A DNA stretch of 64,000 bases from Edaphobacter sp. 4G125 (GTDB lineage Bacteria; Acidobacteriota; Terriglobia; Terriglobales; Acidobacteriaceae). The stretch spans positions 124,001-188,000 of the forward strand of contig NZ_CP060393.1 in NCBI RefSeq assembly GCF_014274685.1, read 5' to 3'. Under the pieces are notes generated by a model that made no database searches, was not told where the DNA came from, and saw only the letters and a program-made list of their open reading frames with translations. Below are positions 9,292 through 19,199 of the stretch, piece by piece. A program made the translations under genes and the position numbers. The first letter of the stretch is position 1. Each line of letters starts with the position of its first letter.

Positions 9292-10665
9292 TTAACGCTT
9301 ACGTGAAGTTCTCTTCCTGGCAGACTTAGTTCTGGCGTTCGTCGGCTTCTTTTTCATCCAACCCACCAGTTCCTTCCAATCCTTCTCCGTCTGATCGGCA
9401 TACGCAACAGCAAACTGCACCACGGCATCATCGAATCGTTGCGAGCCACCGAGATATCCCGCTAGTTCTTCGCAGTCACCCGACCTCGCATGCCCTCGCG
9501 CCAGCATCTCGCCACAAACCTCGGCGTACTCTAACAGCTCCGTATCTCGCAGATCTTCTACCTGAATCGACGCCTTGTGATCATTCAACTGACGCACGAG
9601 ATAATCGCGTCCTTCCAACGTCGTCCAGCCCAAAAATGTATCCGACTGCAACTGCATGGCAATTTCACCCTCAACAACCCTCTGGCCCTGATGTCGTGGC
9701 GCGTTTCTGTCCTTCGCAAGATACGGAGCATATGCCGATACCGTTTCTTCCTTAATCTGCAGAAACAGTGGGTCCTTGGCTCCATTGCCTTCCATATAGA
9801 TGCAGTAGTCTCGCATCCCGACCGACCCCGTCCCCACCACCTTGAACGCCACATCCTGTGGCCTATACTGCTCCAGAAACCTTCTTCGTTGCGGTTGAAT
9901 ACTCTTCTCATACGTCTTCAACGAAGCAATCACCTTCTTTGCTGCTGCGCCTGAAAGCCGCGTCAACACCGGAGGCTCCGACTTGAAGACTCGCTTCTTT
10001 TCGCCTTGCGATCTTCCAATTCGTTGCTTCTGCACCTCCGTCAATTGCTGTAGCGTATGTATCGGAGTTGCTCTCTCCGCCATCTGGAGCAGCCCGCCCA
10101 CAGAGACTGTGCTCTTCAGTCGATGCACCTGATACCGCGCCATGTCCAGTACCGGCATCCGAGCAAACTCCAGCATCATCTCGCGATATCGTTCAACAAA
10201 CACTCGCGCTGCATCGCGGCAATAAGGCTCCTTCTCGCCCGTCCCTCTTCCGGCAAGCATCAGACTCGTCGCCATGCGCTTTACATCCCACTCGAATGGG
10301 CCGCGAATCGTCTCATCAAAATCGTTGATGTCGAAGACCATTCGTCCATCTGGACCTGCGAACGCTCCCAGGTTCCGTACATGGGCATCACCGCAAAGTT
10401 GGCTTTCGATCCCTGTGTTGCTCAACCGCGAAAGGTCATAGGCCATCACTGGAACTGCACCGCGGAAGTACCCGAACGGCGAAGCCGCCATACGCGCATA
10501 CTTCAATTCAATCAGAGAGGGCACCCTGCCACGCATTGAAGCCCTCATTAGCTCCAGTGTGTTCGCCTGACGTTTTTCAGGACTCCACACTGCATGGTCC
10601 GTTCTCCGGACCTGTTTCCGTTTTTGACGTCCTCGTTCCCAACGCTCTTTTGGAAGAAGCTTCAT
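9292..10665 (-). CDS. DUF2252 family protein (kinase-like fold)
   Basis: The 457-residue product carries the features of DUF2252 proteins: LRGRVPSLIELKYARMAASPF-like N-terminal motif, YFRGAVPVMAYDL, CGDAHVRNLGAF and VFDINDFDETIRGPFEWDVKRMATSL. The GDAHxxN and DxNDFD motifs resemble the catalytic loop and metal-binding Asp of aminoglycoside phosphotransferase-like kinases, so a phosphotransferase role is possible but not shown. The C-terminus is very basic (TNARTKSARKRTSRKR). No signal peptide is seen, so it is probably cytoplasmic. It lies 20 bp downstream of the TPR gene on the same strand, suggesting co-transcription. Confidence 0.85.
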   Translation of the reverse strand: MKLLPKERWERGRQKRKQVRRTDHAVWSPEKRQANTLELMRASMRGRVPSLIELKYARMAASPFGYFRGAVPVMAYDLSRLSNTGIESQLCGDAHVRNLGAFAGPDGRMVFDINDFDETIRGPFEWDVKRMATSLMLAGRGTGEKEPYCRDAARVFVERYREMMLEFARMPVLDMARYQVHRLKSTVSVGGLLQMAERATPIHTLQQLTEVQKQRIGRSQGEKKRVFKSEPPVLTRLSGAAAKKVIASLKTYEKSIQPQRRRFLEQYRPQDVAFKVVGTGSVGMRDYCIYMEGNGAKDPLFLQIKEETVSAYAPYLAKDRNAPRHQGQRVVEGEIAMQLQSDTFLGWTTLEGRDYLVRQLNDHKASIQVEDLRDTELLEYAEVCGEMLARGHARSGDCEELAGYLGGSQRFDDAVVQFAVAYADQTEKDWKELVGWMKKKPTNARTKSARKRTSRKR

Positions 10666-10685
10666 CGCATGCTCCTTAGGACAAC

Positions 10686-12494
10686 CTACTCTCCGTCAAC
10701 CGCCTGCCTCTCCATCCAACGCCGCGCTGCCTGCATCTGTGGAAGGTTCGGATCCGCACTGGCCCATACCTTCAGCAATCGCGCATAGTCTTGAGTCGTC
10801 TCGGCTCGGCGCCCTGCACCTGCGTCTGCCTGCGCCATTCCATACAGAGCGAAACCCGTGTTCGGACGCTGAGTCAGCGCTACTTCATAAGCCTTTTTCG
10901 CCTCATCAAAGCGTCGAGCCCACAACAGAGCATCGCCACGCGTCTCTTCCACAGGACGAATGTAGAACGGAGGCTCGCGATACCCCAGCTCCTTCTCCGC
11001 ATCTGCTGCCTTGCTGAACAGTGCGTCGGACTCCACTCCGCGCCCTTCCGCCAGCAACACACTTGCGCGCAGTTCCATCGCCGCAACATCCAGATAGCTA
11101 TACACCGGCATGGCCATCGCATCCTTCGACATCGACATCCCCGCCATTCCCGGCATATCGTCCGGCGGAGTCATCGGCTTCGTCTTTACGTAGACATCCA
11201 GCGCATCACTCTCCGTTCGCGCCCGCTTCGCATCTCCGCGCTCCAGTGCTGAAAGCCCCCGCGTGTAGTTCAGCATCGCATCGCGCAATTCCGTAAGGTT
11301 CTTCCATTCTGGATCAGGCTTGCTCGCCTCCAAAACTTGCGTCGCGTTCTCCCATGCTCCCGCCCGCAACAGCACCGGCAACGCTACATTCAGTCGCGTC
11401 ATGCCATCCCGAGGACTATGCCGATACAACGTCGGTCCCACCTCACCGCGAGCCTTCGTCAGCTTCGCCGAGATCTCCATTGCCTCAGTCACTCTGCCCG
11501 CTTCCATCAGATCGGCAATCAGGTACATCAGGTTATGAACATAGTTCCAGTCATCCGCAACCCCTACACCCTGCGCGCGCATGTAGGCCTCATCTACATG
11601 CATCGAATTCTCAAAAGACCGGCGCGCCGTCTCATAGTCTCCTACGCGACAGAAGATGTGCCCTGGCATATGCACCATGTGTCCCGAGGCAGGCGTCAGC
11701 GCGCCGAGACGTTTTGCGCTCTCCAGCGCAAGCTCCGGATGATTGCCCGGCTCGACCGCATGGATCCAGTAATGATTGGCTGCGGTGTCGTCCGGATGCT
11801 CTTTCAGAATGTCCGTAAGAATTCTCTGCCCCTCAGCCGTACCCTGCCTCGGTTCGCCCTTTCTGTCGAAACCGTCCATCATCGATTCAGCCAGATAAAT
11901 TCTTGCCTGCACATCCTCCGGCTCCATCTTCACTAACTTGCGCAGAACCTTCGTCTCGGCAGAATCCTTATAAGGCTCCGCTTTATTACCACCCGTATTC
12001 GGTCCATTCTTCGACCGTGCCGCATGCTGCTTCTGGTCCTCCAGCGCAGCTTCGATATAGAGCCGCTCCGCCTTCGTCGCTCGCTTTTTGTCCTTGGCCA
12101 GATCTGCTGCTCGCTTCAGCGCAGCCTCACCCCAGCTTTTACTATCCCCACGAAAGTTCGCCGTCTCGTATAGACCCCAGTAGCACATCACGCAATTCGG
12201 GTCAGAACGCACTGCCTGCTCGAAAGCCTTCGCAGCCTCGTAATCCCAGAAATCATGCCGAAGGTTCAATCCTTGAATGAACCACTCCCTGGCCTCATCG
12301 TTGGCTGCGGTAATCTTCATCGTGCTGTTACCGATACCGGTCATCTTCACCGGCGGAGGGAGCTTCTCCGGTACAACAATCCCCACTGCATCCTGCGCGC
12401 TCGTGCTGTGACACATCGGTTGCTGCGCTGCGATGGACCTCTGCACCAGTCCCATAACAACGACTCCCAGCACAACAACTTCTCGACACCCCAT
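10686..12494 (-). CDS. Exported tetratricopeptide-repeat protein with methionine-rich segment
   Basis: The 602-residue product begins MGCREVVVLGVVVMGLVQ, a signal-peptide-like start, preceded by an ACGAGG ribosome binding site; the longer frame to 12575 lacks this. TPR-like helical pairs are visible: AREWFIQGLNLRHDFWDYEAAKAFEQAVRSD near the N-terminus, NYVHNLMYLIADLMEAGRVTEAM in the middle, and FDEAKKAYEVALTQRPNTGFALYG at the C-terminus. HMPGHIFCRVGDYE is also conserved in this group. Between repeats lies DDMPGMAGMSMSKDAMAMP, with six methionines in 19 residues, which could bind a soft metal; that is inference. It probably scaffolds protein contacts in the envelope. It lies upstream of the DUF2252 gene. 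Confidence 0.72.
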   Translation of the reverse strand: MGCREVVVLGVVVMGLVQRSIAAQQPMCHSTSAQDAVGIVVPEKLPPPVKMTGIGNSTMKITAANDEAREWFIQGLNLRHDFWDYEAAKAFEQAVRSDPNCVMCYWGLYETANFRGDSKSWGEAALKRAADLAKDKKRATKAERLYIEAALEDQKQHAARSKNGPNTGGNKAEPYKDSAETKVLRKLVKMEPEDVQARIYLAESMMDGFDRKGEPRQGTAEGQRILTDILKEHPDDTAANHYWIHAVEPGNHPELALESAKRLGALTPASGHMVHMPGHIFCRVGDYETARRSFENSMHVDEAYMRAQGVGVADDWNYVHNLMYLIADLMEAGRVTEAMEISAKLTKARGEVGPTLYRHSPRDGMTRLNVALPVLLRAGAWENATQVLEASKPDPEWKNLTELRDAMLNYTRGLSALERGDAKRARTESDALDVYVKTKPMTPPDDMPGMAGMSMSKDAMAMPVYSYLDVAAMELRASVLLAEGRGVESDALFSKAADAEKELGYREPPFYIRPVEETRGDALLWARRFDEAKKAYEVALTQRPNTGFALYGMAQADAGAGRRAETTQDYARLLKVWASADPNLPQMQAARRWMERQAVDGE

Positions 12495-12601
12495 AGAACC
12501 TCGTCCAAAGCCAATCGGCGATATCCCAGCATAGTCTTCAGAAAGGCTTATCACCAGCAGCGCTTTTTGGTTCACCTTGGGGGTCGAATCCGGTTTCGTT
12601 C

Positions 12602-13711
12602 TCAGTGTGAAGACTGTGCCAAATCTCTCTCTTGTAGCTTGTAATACCGATTTCTCAACCAGAAAGCTACGTTAACGAGGGAGATCAAGGCAGGCATCTC
12701 AACAAGCGGTCCAACGACACCCACAAAGGCCTCCCCGGAGTTCAAGCCGAATACAGCCACCGCAACCGCGATTGCCAGTTCAAAATTGTTCCCAGCAGCC
12801 GTAAAGGATAGTGTCACCGACTGCGCATAGTCAGCGCCGAGACGTTTGCCCATCCAGAAACTGACCAGAAACATCACAGCAAAATAAATGACCAGTGGCA
12901 CCGCAATGCGAACGACATCGAGCGGAAGACGCACGATAAGATCGCCCTTGAGCGAAAACATCACCAGAATCGTGAAGAGAAGTGCAATCAGGGTGAGTGG
13001 ACTGATGCGCGGGAGAAAATGCAGCCGATACCATTCTTCACCTCGTGCTTTAAGTAGTAAGAAACGAGTCAGGAGACCGGCCATGAACGGAACACCCAGA
13101 TAGAGGCCGACGCTCTTTGCCAGCTCGCCGATGCTGACATGGACGACTGCACCTTCAAGACCAAACCAGACCGGTAGCACCGTCAGAAATACCCAGGCAT
13201 AAAGACTGTAGAAGACAACCTGGAAGATTGAGTTCAAAGCGACCAGACCGGCAACGTAATCCGTGTCTCCTTCGGCAAGCTCGTTCCATACAAGAACCAT
13301 CGCAATACAGCGCGCAATGCCGATCAGGATTAGACCGCGCATATACGCCGGGAAGCCATGCAGAAAGAGCGTGGCAAGCCCGAACATCAACACCGGACCC
13401 ACGAGCCAGTTCTGTACGAGCGATAGGCCAAGCACACGGCGGTTACGGAAAACCTCGCCAAGTTTTTCGTAGCGGACCTTGGCGAGCGGAGGATACATCA
13501 TCACGATCAGGCCAATGGCAATCGGTAGATTGGTTGTTCCCACCTGAAAGCTGTTTACGAAGTCGGCCGAAGCAGGGATGAAATGACCGATCGCAACGCC
13601 GATTGCCATTGCCAGAAAAATCCATAGCGTCAGGTAGCGATCTAGAAAAGAAAGCTGTTTCCGCGCTGCAGGAGAACAGACTTTACCTTGCGTAAAAGGA
13701 ATGGCTGCCAT
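12602..13711 (-). CDS. acr3: Arsenite efflux permease, ACR3 family
   Basis: The 369-residue membrane protein shows about ten hydrophobic segments and hallmark ACR3 sequence: [69 protein letters not shown] with the conserved functional Cys, and [20 protein letters not shown]. It exports As(III) through the inner membrane. Its ATG at 13711 shares one base with the arsR stop (TGATG), so translation is probably coupled; a GTG at 13717 in frame is a less likely start. It is the second gene of the arsR-acr3 operon and works with arsC and arsM across the divergent promoter. Confidence 0.93.
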   Translation of the reverse strand: MAAIPFTQGKVCSPAARKQLSFLDRYLTLWIFLAMAIGVAIGHFIPASADFVNSFQVGTTNLPIAIGLIVMMYPPLAKVRYEKLGEVFRNRRVLGLSLVQNWLVGPVLMFGLATLFLHGFPAYMRGLILIGIARCIAMVLVWNELAEGDTDYVAGLVALNSIFQVVFYSLYAWVFLTVLPVWFGLEGAVVHVSIGELAKSVGLYLGVPFMAGLLTRFLLLKARGEEWYRLHFLPRISPLTLIALLFTILVMFSLKGDLIVRLPLDVVRIAVPLVIYFAVMFLVSFWMGKRLGADYAQSVTLSFTAAGNNFELAIAVAVAVFGLNSGEAFVGVVGPLVEMPALISLVNVAFWLRNRYYKLQERDLAQSSH

Positions 13712-14118
13712 CAGCACGCCTCACAGCATTCGCTGGCAATCCCCGGCAACGGTGCGCCTTGTAATGCGGCGAACTTCGCTGGCGCACAACAAGCCTTCGT
13801 GAGTCGTGCGCTGTCAGCCCGCATCTCCTTCTCTTCTTTCAACCACAACATCGTCTCCCGCAGGATCTGTGTTGCTCCGATATGTGGAGGCATCGCGATC
13901 CGGTAATGCATCCACTTTCCTTCCCGTCTGGCCTCAACCATTCCGGCAGAACGTAAATAAGCAAGATGCCGCGAGATCTTCGGTTGCGGAAGCGCAAGGA
14001 TCTCCACAAAGTAGCAGACGCAGATCTCCTGCTCGCCCATCAGGTTTAGCAACCGCAGTCGCGTTCTGTCCCCCAGCGCTTGAAAGAATCGCTCCATATC
14101 GTATGTCGCTTTTGCCAT
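13711..14118 (-). CDS. arsR: Arsenite-responsive ArsR/SmtB repressor
   Basis: The 135-residue protein has the ArsR winged helix: [61 protein letters not shown]. The metal site ICVC resembles the ELCVC As(III) site of classic ArsR. Extra cysteines at the C-terminus (KACCAPAK and ECCEAC) could add a second binding site. The ATG at 14118 was chosen because the domain begins there; the frame is open upstream to 14217 but that extension would cover the promoter region and overlap arsM. It should repress both arsR-acr3 and arsM-arsC and release DNA when arsenite binds. Confidence 0.92.
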   Translation of the reverse strand: MAKATYDMERFFQALGDRTRLRLLNLMGEQEICVCYFVEILALPQPKISRHLAYLRSAGMVEARREGKWMHYRIAMPPHIGATQILRETMLWLKEEKEMRADSARLTKACCAPAKFAALQGAPLPGIASECCEAC

Positions 14119-14125
14119 ATTTACA

Positions 14126-14164
14126 TATTCGTATTGACGAATACGAAAGTCAAGGAATATATTC
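14126..14164. promoter_or_regulatory. Probable ArsR operator in the divergent arsR/arsM promoter
   Basis: A perfect inverted repeat, TATTCGT-N4-ACGAATA, occupies 14126-14143, and a second palindrome, GAATATATTC, lies at 14155-14164. Both sit in the 87 bp gap between the arsR start (14118) and the arsM start (14206). ArsR proteins bind AT-rich palindromes of this kind in their own promoters. The assignment rests on position and symmetry. Confidence 0.65.
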
Positions 14165-14205
14165 GCTAAATCAGATATGTATTTCCTCAAAAAGGAAGAG
14201 AAAAA

Positions 14206-15063
14206 ATGTCCGAACAAGTCATCGAATCTGTAAAAGCGAAATATGGAGCTGTAGCCGACAGCTCACTCTCGAATGACCATGCCGGCGTGCAGGCCGTTGC
14301 CGAGGCCTTTGGCTACAGCACCGAAGAGCTCACGTCCATTCCGTCTGGCGCAAACATGGGCCTCTCCTGCGGCAATCCCACGGCAACTGCGCATCTGAAA
14401 ACCGGCGAAGTCGTGGTCGACCTGGGTTCGGGCGGAGGCCTCGATGTCTTTCTCGCAGCAAAGAAAGTTGGCCCCACAGGCAAGGCTATCGGTATCGATA
14501 TGACGCCAGCCATGATCGAGCGGGCCCGAAATAATGCGACCTCGGGCGGCTACTCGAATGTTGAGTTCCATCATGCGACCATCGACCGCACCGGACTTCC
14601 CGATGCAACAGCGGACTGCGTTATCAGCAACTGCGTCGTGAATCTCGCGCCAGACAAACAGGCTGTCTTCCATGAGATCTTTCGCATCCTCAAGCCCGGC
14701 GGTAGAGTTGCGATCAGCGATATCGCCCTTAAAGGCGAGCTGCCCGAAGCTGTCGCAACCAGCCTCGCTGCTTATGTTGGCTGTATCGCTGGTGCAATTC
14801 CGATCGAACAGTACCGTACCGGTCTGCGTGCCGCCGGTTTCGAACACATTGAGATCATCGATACTGGCGCAGACCTCAATGCTTATACGAAGATCGAAAA
14901 CCAGTCGGGATGCTGCTCGCCAGCAGGCGGCAACTCCGGAACCTCTTGCTGTAGTCCAAGCACAGCTACACTGCACGAAGACCTCTCCTCTTTGTTATCC
15001 ACCTATGACGTCAACGCAGCCGCAGCAAGCGTGAAGATCTACGCACTGAAGCCGAGGACGTAA
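14206..15063 (+). CDS. arsM: Arsenite S-adenosylmethionine methyltransferase
   Basis: The 285-residue product is a typical ArsM. The SAM-binding motif is [20 protein letters not shown] (residues about 70-89) with [13 protein letters not shown]. The three cysteines that bind As(III) in this family appear to be present: Cys55 (LSCGNP), Cys143 (NCVVNL) and Cys193 (VGCIAGA). The C-terminal tail carries two further Cys pairs (GCCSPAGG and SCCSPS), which may bind arsenite. The enzyme methylates As(III) to mono-, di- and trimethyl forms. Its stop overlaps the arsC start by one base (TAATG), so the two genes are translationally coupled. Confidence 0.93.
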   Translation: MSEQVIESVKAKYGAVADSSLSNDHAGVQAVAEAFGYSTEELTSIPSGANMGLSCGNPTATAHLKTGEVVVDLGSGGGLDVFLAAKKVGPTGKAIGIDMTPAMIERARNNATSGGYSNVEFHHATIDRTGLPDATADCVISNCVVNLAPDKQAVFHEIFRILKPGGRVAISDIALKGELPEAVATSLAAYVGCIAGAIPIEQYRTGLRAAGFEHIEIIDTGADLNAYTKIENQSGCCSPAGGNSGTSCCSPSTATLHEDLSSLLSTYDVNAAAASVKIYALKPRT

Positions 15064-15476
15064 TGAGAACCTTTATCTTTGCCTGTGTACACAATGCTGG
15101 CCGGTCGCAGATGTCCGCTGCCTTCTTCAACCATCTTGCCGACCCGCAGCGAGCCCATGCGATCTCCGCCGGTACGCAACCCGCCGAACGTGTACATCCG
15201 GTCGTCATAGAGGCCATGCGCGAAGTAGGCATCGACCTTGAAGGGATAAAGCCGCAGAAGCTCACTCAAGAACTCGCAACCGGAGCAGAGATGCTCATCA
15301 CCATGGGCTGCGGAGACGAGTGTCCCTATGTTCCTGGTCTCGAGCGCGCCGACTGGCCTCTACCGGACCCCAAAGGTCAGGGCATCGAGGCAGTCCGACC
15401 CATTCGTGAAGAGATCGAACATCGGGTGCGGTCTCTACTGATGGAGAAACAGCTCCTCCCAACCGGGAGTCTCTGA
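15063..15476 (+). CDS. arsC: Arsenate reductase, low-molecular-weight phosphatase type
   Basis: The 137-residue protein begins [18 protein letters not shown], the CX5R phosphate/arsenate loop of LMW tyrosine phosphatase-type arsenate reductases, with Cys8 as nucleophile and Arg14. Further cysteines in MGCGDECPYVPG (83 and 87) fit the resolving cysteines of the thioredoxin-linked class, and WPLPDPKGQ carries the DP motif with the general acid Asp. It reduces As(V) to As(III), which ArsM methylates or ACR3 exports. It follows arsM with a one-base overlap and completes the locus. Confidence 0.92.
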   Translation: MRTFIFACVHNAGRSQMSAAFFNHLADPQRAHAISAGTQPAERVHPVVIEAMREVGIDLEGIKPQKLTQELATGAEMLITMGCGDECPYVPGLERADWPLPDPKGQGIEAVRPIREEIEHRVRSLLMEKQLLPTGSL

Positions 15477-15527
15477 GGTATCTTGTTCCAGCAGGCGATT
15501 CAACATCTTCTCTGCTGCGAGCGCGCA

Positions 15528-17639
15528 ATGATCCGAACCCTCACCCTGGCTGCATTTCTCATCTGTTCTGGCGCAACTCTTCTTCCAGCCCCTGCGCAGA
15601 CCTTTACGCTCCAGCAGGTCATGAGCGCTCCGTTTAACTCCGATTTACATGCCTCTCCCAAGGGCTCGCGCATAGTCTGGGTCGCCAGCCAGGAGGGCAA
15701 ACGAAACCTCTGGACCGCCGAACTGAACGGATCATCGTCCGCAAAGCAGCTCACCAACTACACCGCCGATGATGGCCAGGACCTCAGCGACATCGCCTGG
15801 ACTCCCGATGGAAGATCCGTCGTCTATGTGCACGGTGGAGACTTCGAGTTTCCAGGCCGGCCCGATCCCAATCCCGCCCTCATCGCCAGCGGAGTAGAAC
15901 AGACCATCTTCATCGTCCCCATCGATGGCGGTCAGCCCCGTCGACTCGCAGCTGGACGCTCACCCAGTGTCTCTCCGGATGGAAAGACTCTCACCTTTCT
16001 CCATAAAGACGGCATCTGGAGCCTCCCTCTATCAGAGAACGACCCTAAGCCAGAACAGATCTTTCATGCGCGTGGGGAACTTGGCCCACCATTATGGTCG
16101 CCAGATGGACGTTACATCGCCTTTACCAGCGACCGCGGTGACCACGGTTTCATCGGTGTCTACTCCGTCAGCGAGAAGACCATCATCTACCTCGACCCGT
16201 CGACCGAAACCGACCAATATCCCGAGTGGTCACCAGACAGTCGGCAGATCGCCTTCATCCGCATCGCTGGAGAGTCCCGTCACCCGGGGGCACATCGCAC
16301 CGGCGAGCCCTGGTCCATCCATACCGCAGATGTAACGACCGGAGCGGGCCACGAGATATGGCGCGCAGCAAAAGGGCAAGGCAGCGTCTTTCATGCTCTG
16401 GCTACCGAGGATCACCAACTCTTCTGGACACCCGGTGGCCATCTCATCTTCGCTTCAGAGCTCGACGGCTGGCTGCATCTCTATTCTGTTGCCGCGAACG
16501 GTGGAACAGCCACACTCCTCACTCCCGGAGACTTTGAAATCGAGCACGTTGCAACAAGTCCCGACCGCGCGAATCTAGTCTTCAGCTCCAATCAGGGTGA
16601 CATCGACCGCCGACATGTCTGGCAGATTGCCGCAGACGGCCACGCCGCCCCACGACAGCTCACCAAAGGAGACGGCATCGAAGTCCATCCCGTCATAACT
16701 GATGGCGGAGCCGTTGCCGTGCTTCGCTCCGATGCACGTGTTCCGGTCCGTCCCGCACTTGTCTCCACGAACGGAGAGCTTCGCGACCTCGCACCCCAAC
16801 TGGTGCCAGCAGATTATCCAGCCAACAAACTCGTGGTTCCACAACAGGTGATTCTCTCCGCGGCGGATGGTATGAAGATTCACGGTCAACTGTTCCTGCC
16901 CGCAACCGCGAACGATGGTAAGCGACACCCCGCGCTCGTCTTCTTCCACGGCGGCTCCCGACGACAGATGTTGCTGGGTTATCACTACATGGGCTACTAC
17001 TCCAACGCCTATGCGATGAACCAGTATCTGGCCAGCCTCGGCTACATCGTTCTCTCGGTTAACTACCGCAGCGGTATTGGCTATGGATTGAGCTTTCGCG
17101 AAGCTCTGAACTATGGCATCAGCGGAGCAAGCGAGTACAACGACGTCCAGGGCGCAGGACTCTATCTGCGGAGCCGTTCCGATGTCGATCCAGCACGCAT
17201 TGGAGCCTGGGGCGGAAGCTACGGTGGCTATCTGACAGCACTGGCCCTGGCACGCTCCTCAGACCTCTTCGCCGCAGGAGTTGATTTCCACGGAGTACAC
17301 GATTGGTCTGCGCGTTTCCGCTCACAGTCCGGAGAAAACAGCGTAGACCCGAACATCGTTCGCATTGCCTTCGAATCTTCTCCCATGGCCTCCATCAAGA
17401 CATGGAAATCGCCCGTACTCTTGATCCAGGGAGACGATGACCGCAACGTAGCCTTCTCCCAGACCGTCCGAATGGCAGCGGCGTTACGCGCCCAGGGAGT
17501 CGAGTTCGAGGAACACGTTTTCCCCGACGAAATCCACTCTTTCCTCATGCATCGTAGCTGGCTTACCGCCTACGGACTGACAGCAGACTTCTTCGGACGT
17601 CACTTCAATATGCCAACTTCAGATCGCCGATCTCAATAA
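15528..17639 (+). CDS. Secreted S9 family prolyl oligopeptidase-like peptidase
   Basis: The 703-residue product has a signal peptide (MIRTLTLAAFLICSGATLL...PAQ), an N-terminal beta-propeller with repeated WSPDGR/SPDGK motifs (residues about 40-430), and a C-terminal alpha/beta hydrolase domain. Catalytic residues are visible: Ser564 in GGSYGGY, Asp near 638 in QGDDDRNV, and His670 in DEIHSF. It should cleave peptides in the periplasm as a dipeptidyl or acylaminoacyl peptidase-like enzyme. An in-frame TTG at 15483 exists, but the ATG at 15528 starts the signal peptide. It follows arsC by 51 bp but is functionally unrelated. Confidence 0.88.
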   Translation: MIRTLTLAAFLICSGATLLPAPAQTFTLQQVMSAPFNSDLHASPKGSRIVWVASQEGKRNLWTAELNGSSSAKQLTNYTADDGQDLSDIAWTPDGRSVVYVHGGDFEFPGRPDPNPALIASGVEQTIFIVPIDGGQPRRLAAGRSPSVSPDGKTLTFLHKDGIWSLPLSENDPKPEQIFHARGELGPPLWSPDGRYIAFTSDRGDHGFIGVYSVSEKTIIYLDPSTETDQYPEWSPDSRQIAFIRIAGESRHPGAHRTGEPWSIHTADVTTGAGHEIWRAAKGQGSVFHALATEDHQLFWTPGGHLIFASELDGWLHLYSVAANGGTATLLTPGDFEIEHVATSPDRANLVFSSNQGDIDRRHVWQIAADGHAAPRQLTKGDGIEVHPVITDGGAVAVLRSDARVPVRPALVSTNGELRDLAPQLVPADYPANKLVVPQQVILSAADGMKIHGQLFLPATANDGKRHPALVFFHGGSRRQMLLGYHYMGYYSNAYAMNQYLASLGYIVLSVNYRSGIGYGLSFREALNYGISGASEYNDVQGAGLYLRSRSDVDPARIGAWGGSYGGYLTALALARSSDLFAAGVDFHGVHDWSARFRSQSGENSVDPNIVRIAFESSPMASIKTWKSPVLLIQGDDDRNVAFSQTVRMAAALRAQGVEFEEHVFPDEIHSFLMHRSWLTAYGLTADFFGRHFNMPTSDRRSQ

Positions 17640-17646
17640 AGAACCA

Positions 17647-18111
17647 TCAGCTTAGCTGCGCCAGCATCTCCGTCACAGTTTGACCGAGCACCGGATGCAC
17701 CCAGTCCGGAGCAATCTCAGCCAGCGGTTCCAGCACAAAACGCCGCGAATGCATCTCCGGATGAGGCAGGGTCAGCTCTGCCGTATTCAAAATCTTGTCT
17801 CCATACAGCAGCAAGTCCAGATCGATCACGCGCGGCCCTTTGGCGATCACCCGTTCGCGCCCCATCGATCGCTCAATCTCCAGCAAAGCGCGTATCAGCT
17901 CAACCGGAGTCAGTTCTGTCTCCAGAATCGCAGCCGCATTCAGGAATCGTGGTTGATCCAGGTAGCCCACCGGCTCGGTGTCGTAGAACCCCGACACAGC
18001 CCTAACCTGTCCAAGAGCCGCTAACCGTTGAAACGCCTCACGCAGGTTACCCTCTCGGTCGCCGAAACCCGAAGACAGATTCGACCCTAAAGCAATTGCC
18101 GCAGCGCCCAT
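17647..18111 (-). CDS. folK: 2-amino-4-hydroxy-6-hydroxymethyldihydropteridine pyrophosphokinase
   Basis: The 154-residue product matches HPPK in length and motifs: AIALGSNLSSGFGDREGNL at the start, SGFYDTEPVGYLDQPRFLNAA, the ELIRALLEIERSMGRER segment, GPRVIDLDLLLYG with the catalytic Asp pair, and LPHPEMHSRRFVLEPLAEIAP. It transfers pyrophosphate from ATP to 6-hydroxymethyldihydropterin in folate synthesis. It starts 17 bp after the lpxC stop on the same strand, so the two are likely one transcript, and it converges on the S9 peptidase gene with only 7 bp between. Confidence 0.95.
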   Translation of the reverse strand: MGAAAIALGSNLSSGFGDREGNLREAFQRLAALGQVRAVSGFYDTEPVGYLDQPRFLNAAAILETELTPVELIRALLEIERSMGRERVIAKGPRVIDLDLLLYGDKILNTAELTLPHPEMHSRRFVLEPLAEIAPDWVHPVLGQTVTEMLAQLS

Positions 18112-18128
18112 TAACTAGTCAAACCCGT

Positions 18129-19049
18129 TTAGACAGTTACCGGCTGCAGATGTGCCGGAACCCTTTCAGTCTTCATCTCCTGCGCTTCCTCGTGGCCATG
18201 CGCCAGCTCCCACGACGAACGGTCGCGCAACAGGCGTTGCACCAGGGCCGTATGCATTGCATGCCCAGCCCGTTCAGCCACAACACTGCCCTCGATACGC
18301 CTTCCCGCCAGGGCAAGATCGCCAATCAAATCCAGCACTTTGTGCCGCACAAACTCATCAGAAAATCTGAGCGGCCCGTTCTCCACCCCTGTGCGCGAAA
18401 GGATGATCGCGCTCTCATCGGAGACTCCGCGGATCAGCCCCATATTTCGGAGCATTGCCTCATCTTCCTTGAACCCAAAGGTTCGTGCCGGGGCGATCAG
18501 TTTTGCATAATCTCCCGCAGCCAGATCGATCTGCAATCTCTCATAGCCGATCGGTTCCGGGAAGTCGATGACGTAATCGATCGAGTAGCCCTCACCGGGA
18601 TAAACGCCGATAAACTTCTCTCCATCCCGTACCTCAACGGGCTTCAGGATGCGCATGTACTCACGCTTGCGACGTTGCTGCTTTAAACCTGTCTCTTCAA
18701 AGGCGCGGATATACGGCAACGAGCTGCCATCGAGGATCGGTACCTCAAGGTTGTCGATCTCTACGATCACGTTATCGACGCCGTAGCCGATCAGTGCCGA
18801 GAGCAGATGCTCTGTCGTCGAGATCAGTACGCTGCCCCGCATCAGGCTGGTGGCATAACTTACCTTGGCAACGTTCCGCCCTGTCGCCGGAACTTCAAAA
18901 TTATCGAGATCGGTCCTGCGGAAGACGATTCCTGAGCCCGCAGGAGCCGGGACGAATCGCATCGACACCGGTGCGCCGCTGTGTAGTCCTACTCCACAGA
19001 ACTCAATCGCCGCGCGAACTGTTCGCTCAAAATGAGGGTCCGATGCCAC
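18129..19049 (-). CDS. lpxC: UDP-3-O-acyl-N-acetylglucosamine deacetylase
   Basis: The 306-residue protein is LpxC: TVRAAIEFCGVGLHSGAPV, the zinc motif TTEHLLSALIGYGVDN (His from the EHLLSA box), EIDNLEVPILDGSSLPY, ARTFGFKEDEA, and the second metal/catalytic region FVRHKVLDLIGDLALAG with His and Asp, plus a late GHAMHTALVQRL. The reaction is the committed step of lipid A synthesis, so the cell has an LPS-type outer membrane. The start codon is GTG at 19049 with GGAGAAG upstream. folK follows in the same direction. Confidence 0.95.
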   Translation of the reverse strand: MASDPHFERTVRAAIEFCGVGLHSGAPVSMRFVPAPAGSGIVFRRTDLDNFEVPATGRNVAKVSYATSLMRGSVLISTTEHLLSALIGYGVDNVIVEIDNLEVPILDGSSLPYIRAFEETGLKQQRRKREYMRILKPVEVRDGEKFIGVYPGEGYSIDYVIDFPEPIGYERLQIDLAAGDYAKLIAPARTFGFKEDEAMLRNMGLIRGVSDESAIILSRTGVENGPLRFSDEFVRHKVLDLIGDLALAGRRIEGSVVAERAGHAMHTALVQRLLRDRSSWELAHGHEEAQEMKTERVPAHLQPVTV

Positions 19050-19199
19050 CAGACAACTTCTCCGCTACAATCCGTCTGTTAGGTTACAGGGCTGTCAATG
19101 CCTTTTGGTGTGGCAAAAAAGACACACCTTCGCATCTCTTTCGGTTGTTTTACAAGGATTTCTTCAAGCTAAACTGTTTCCTATCAATAGGATTACAAA

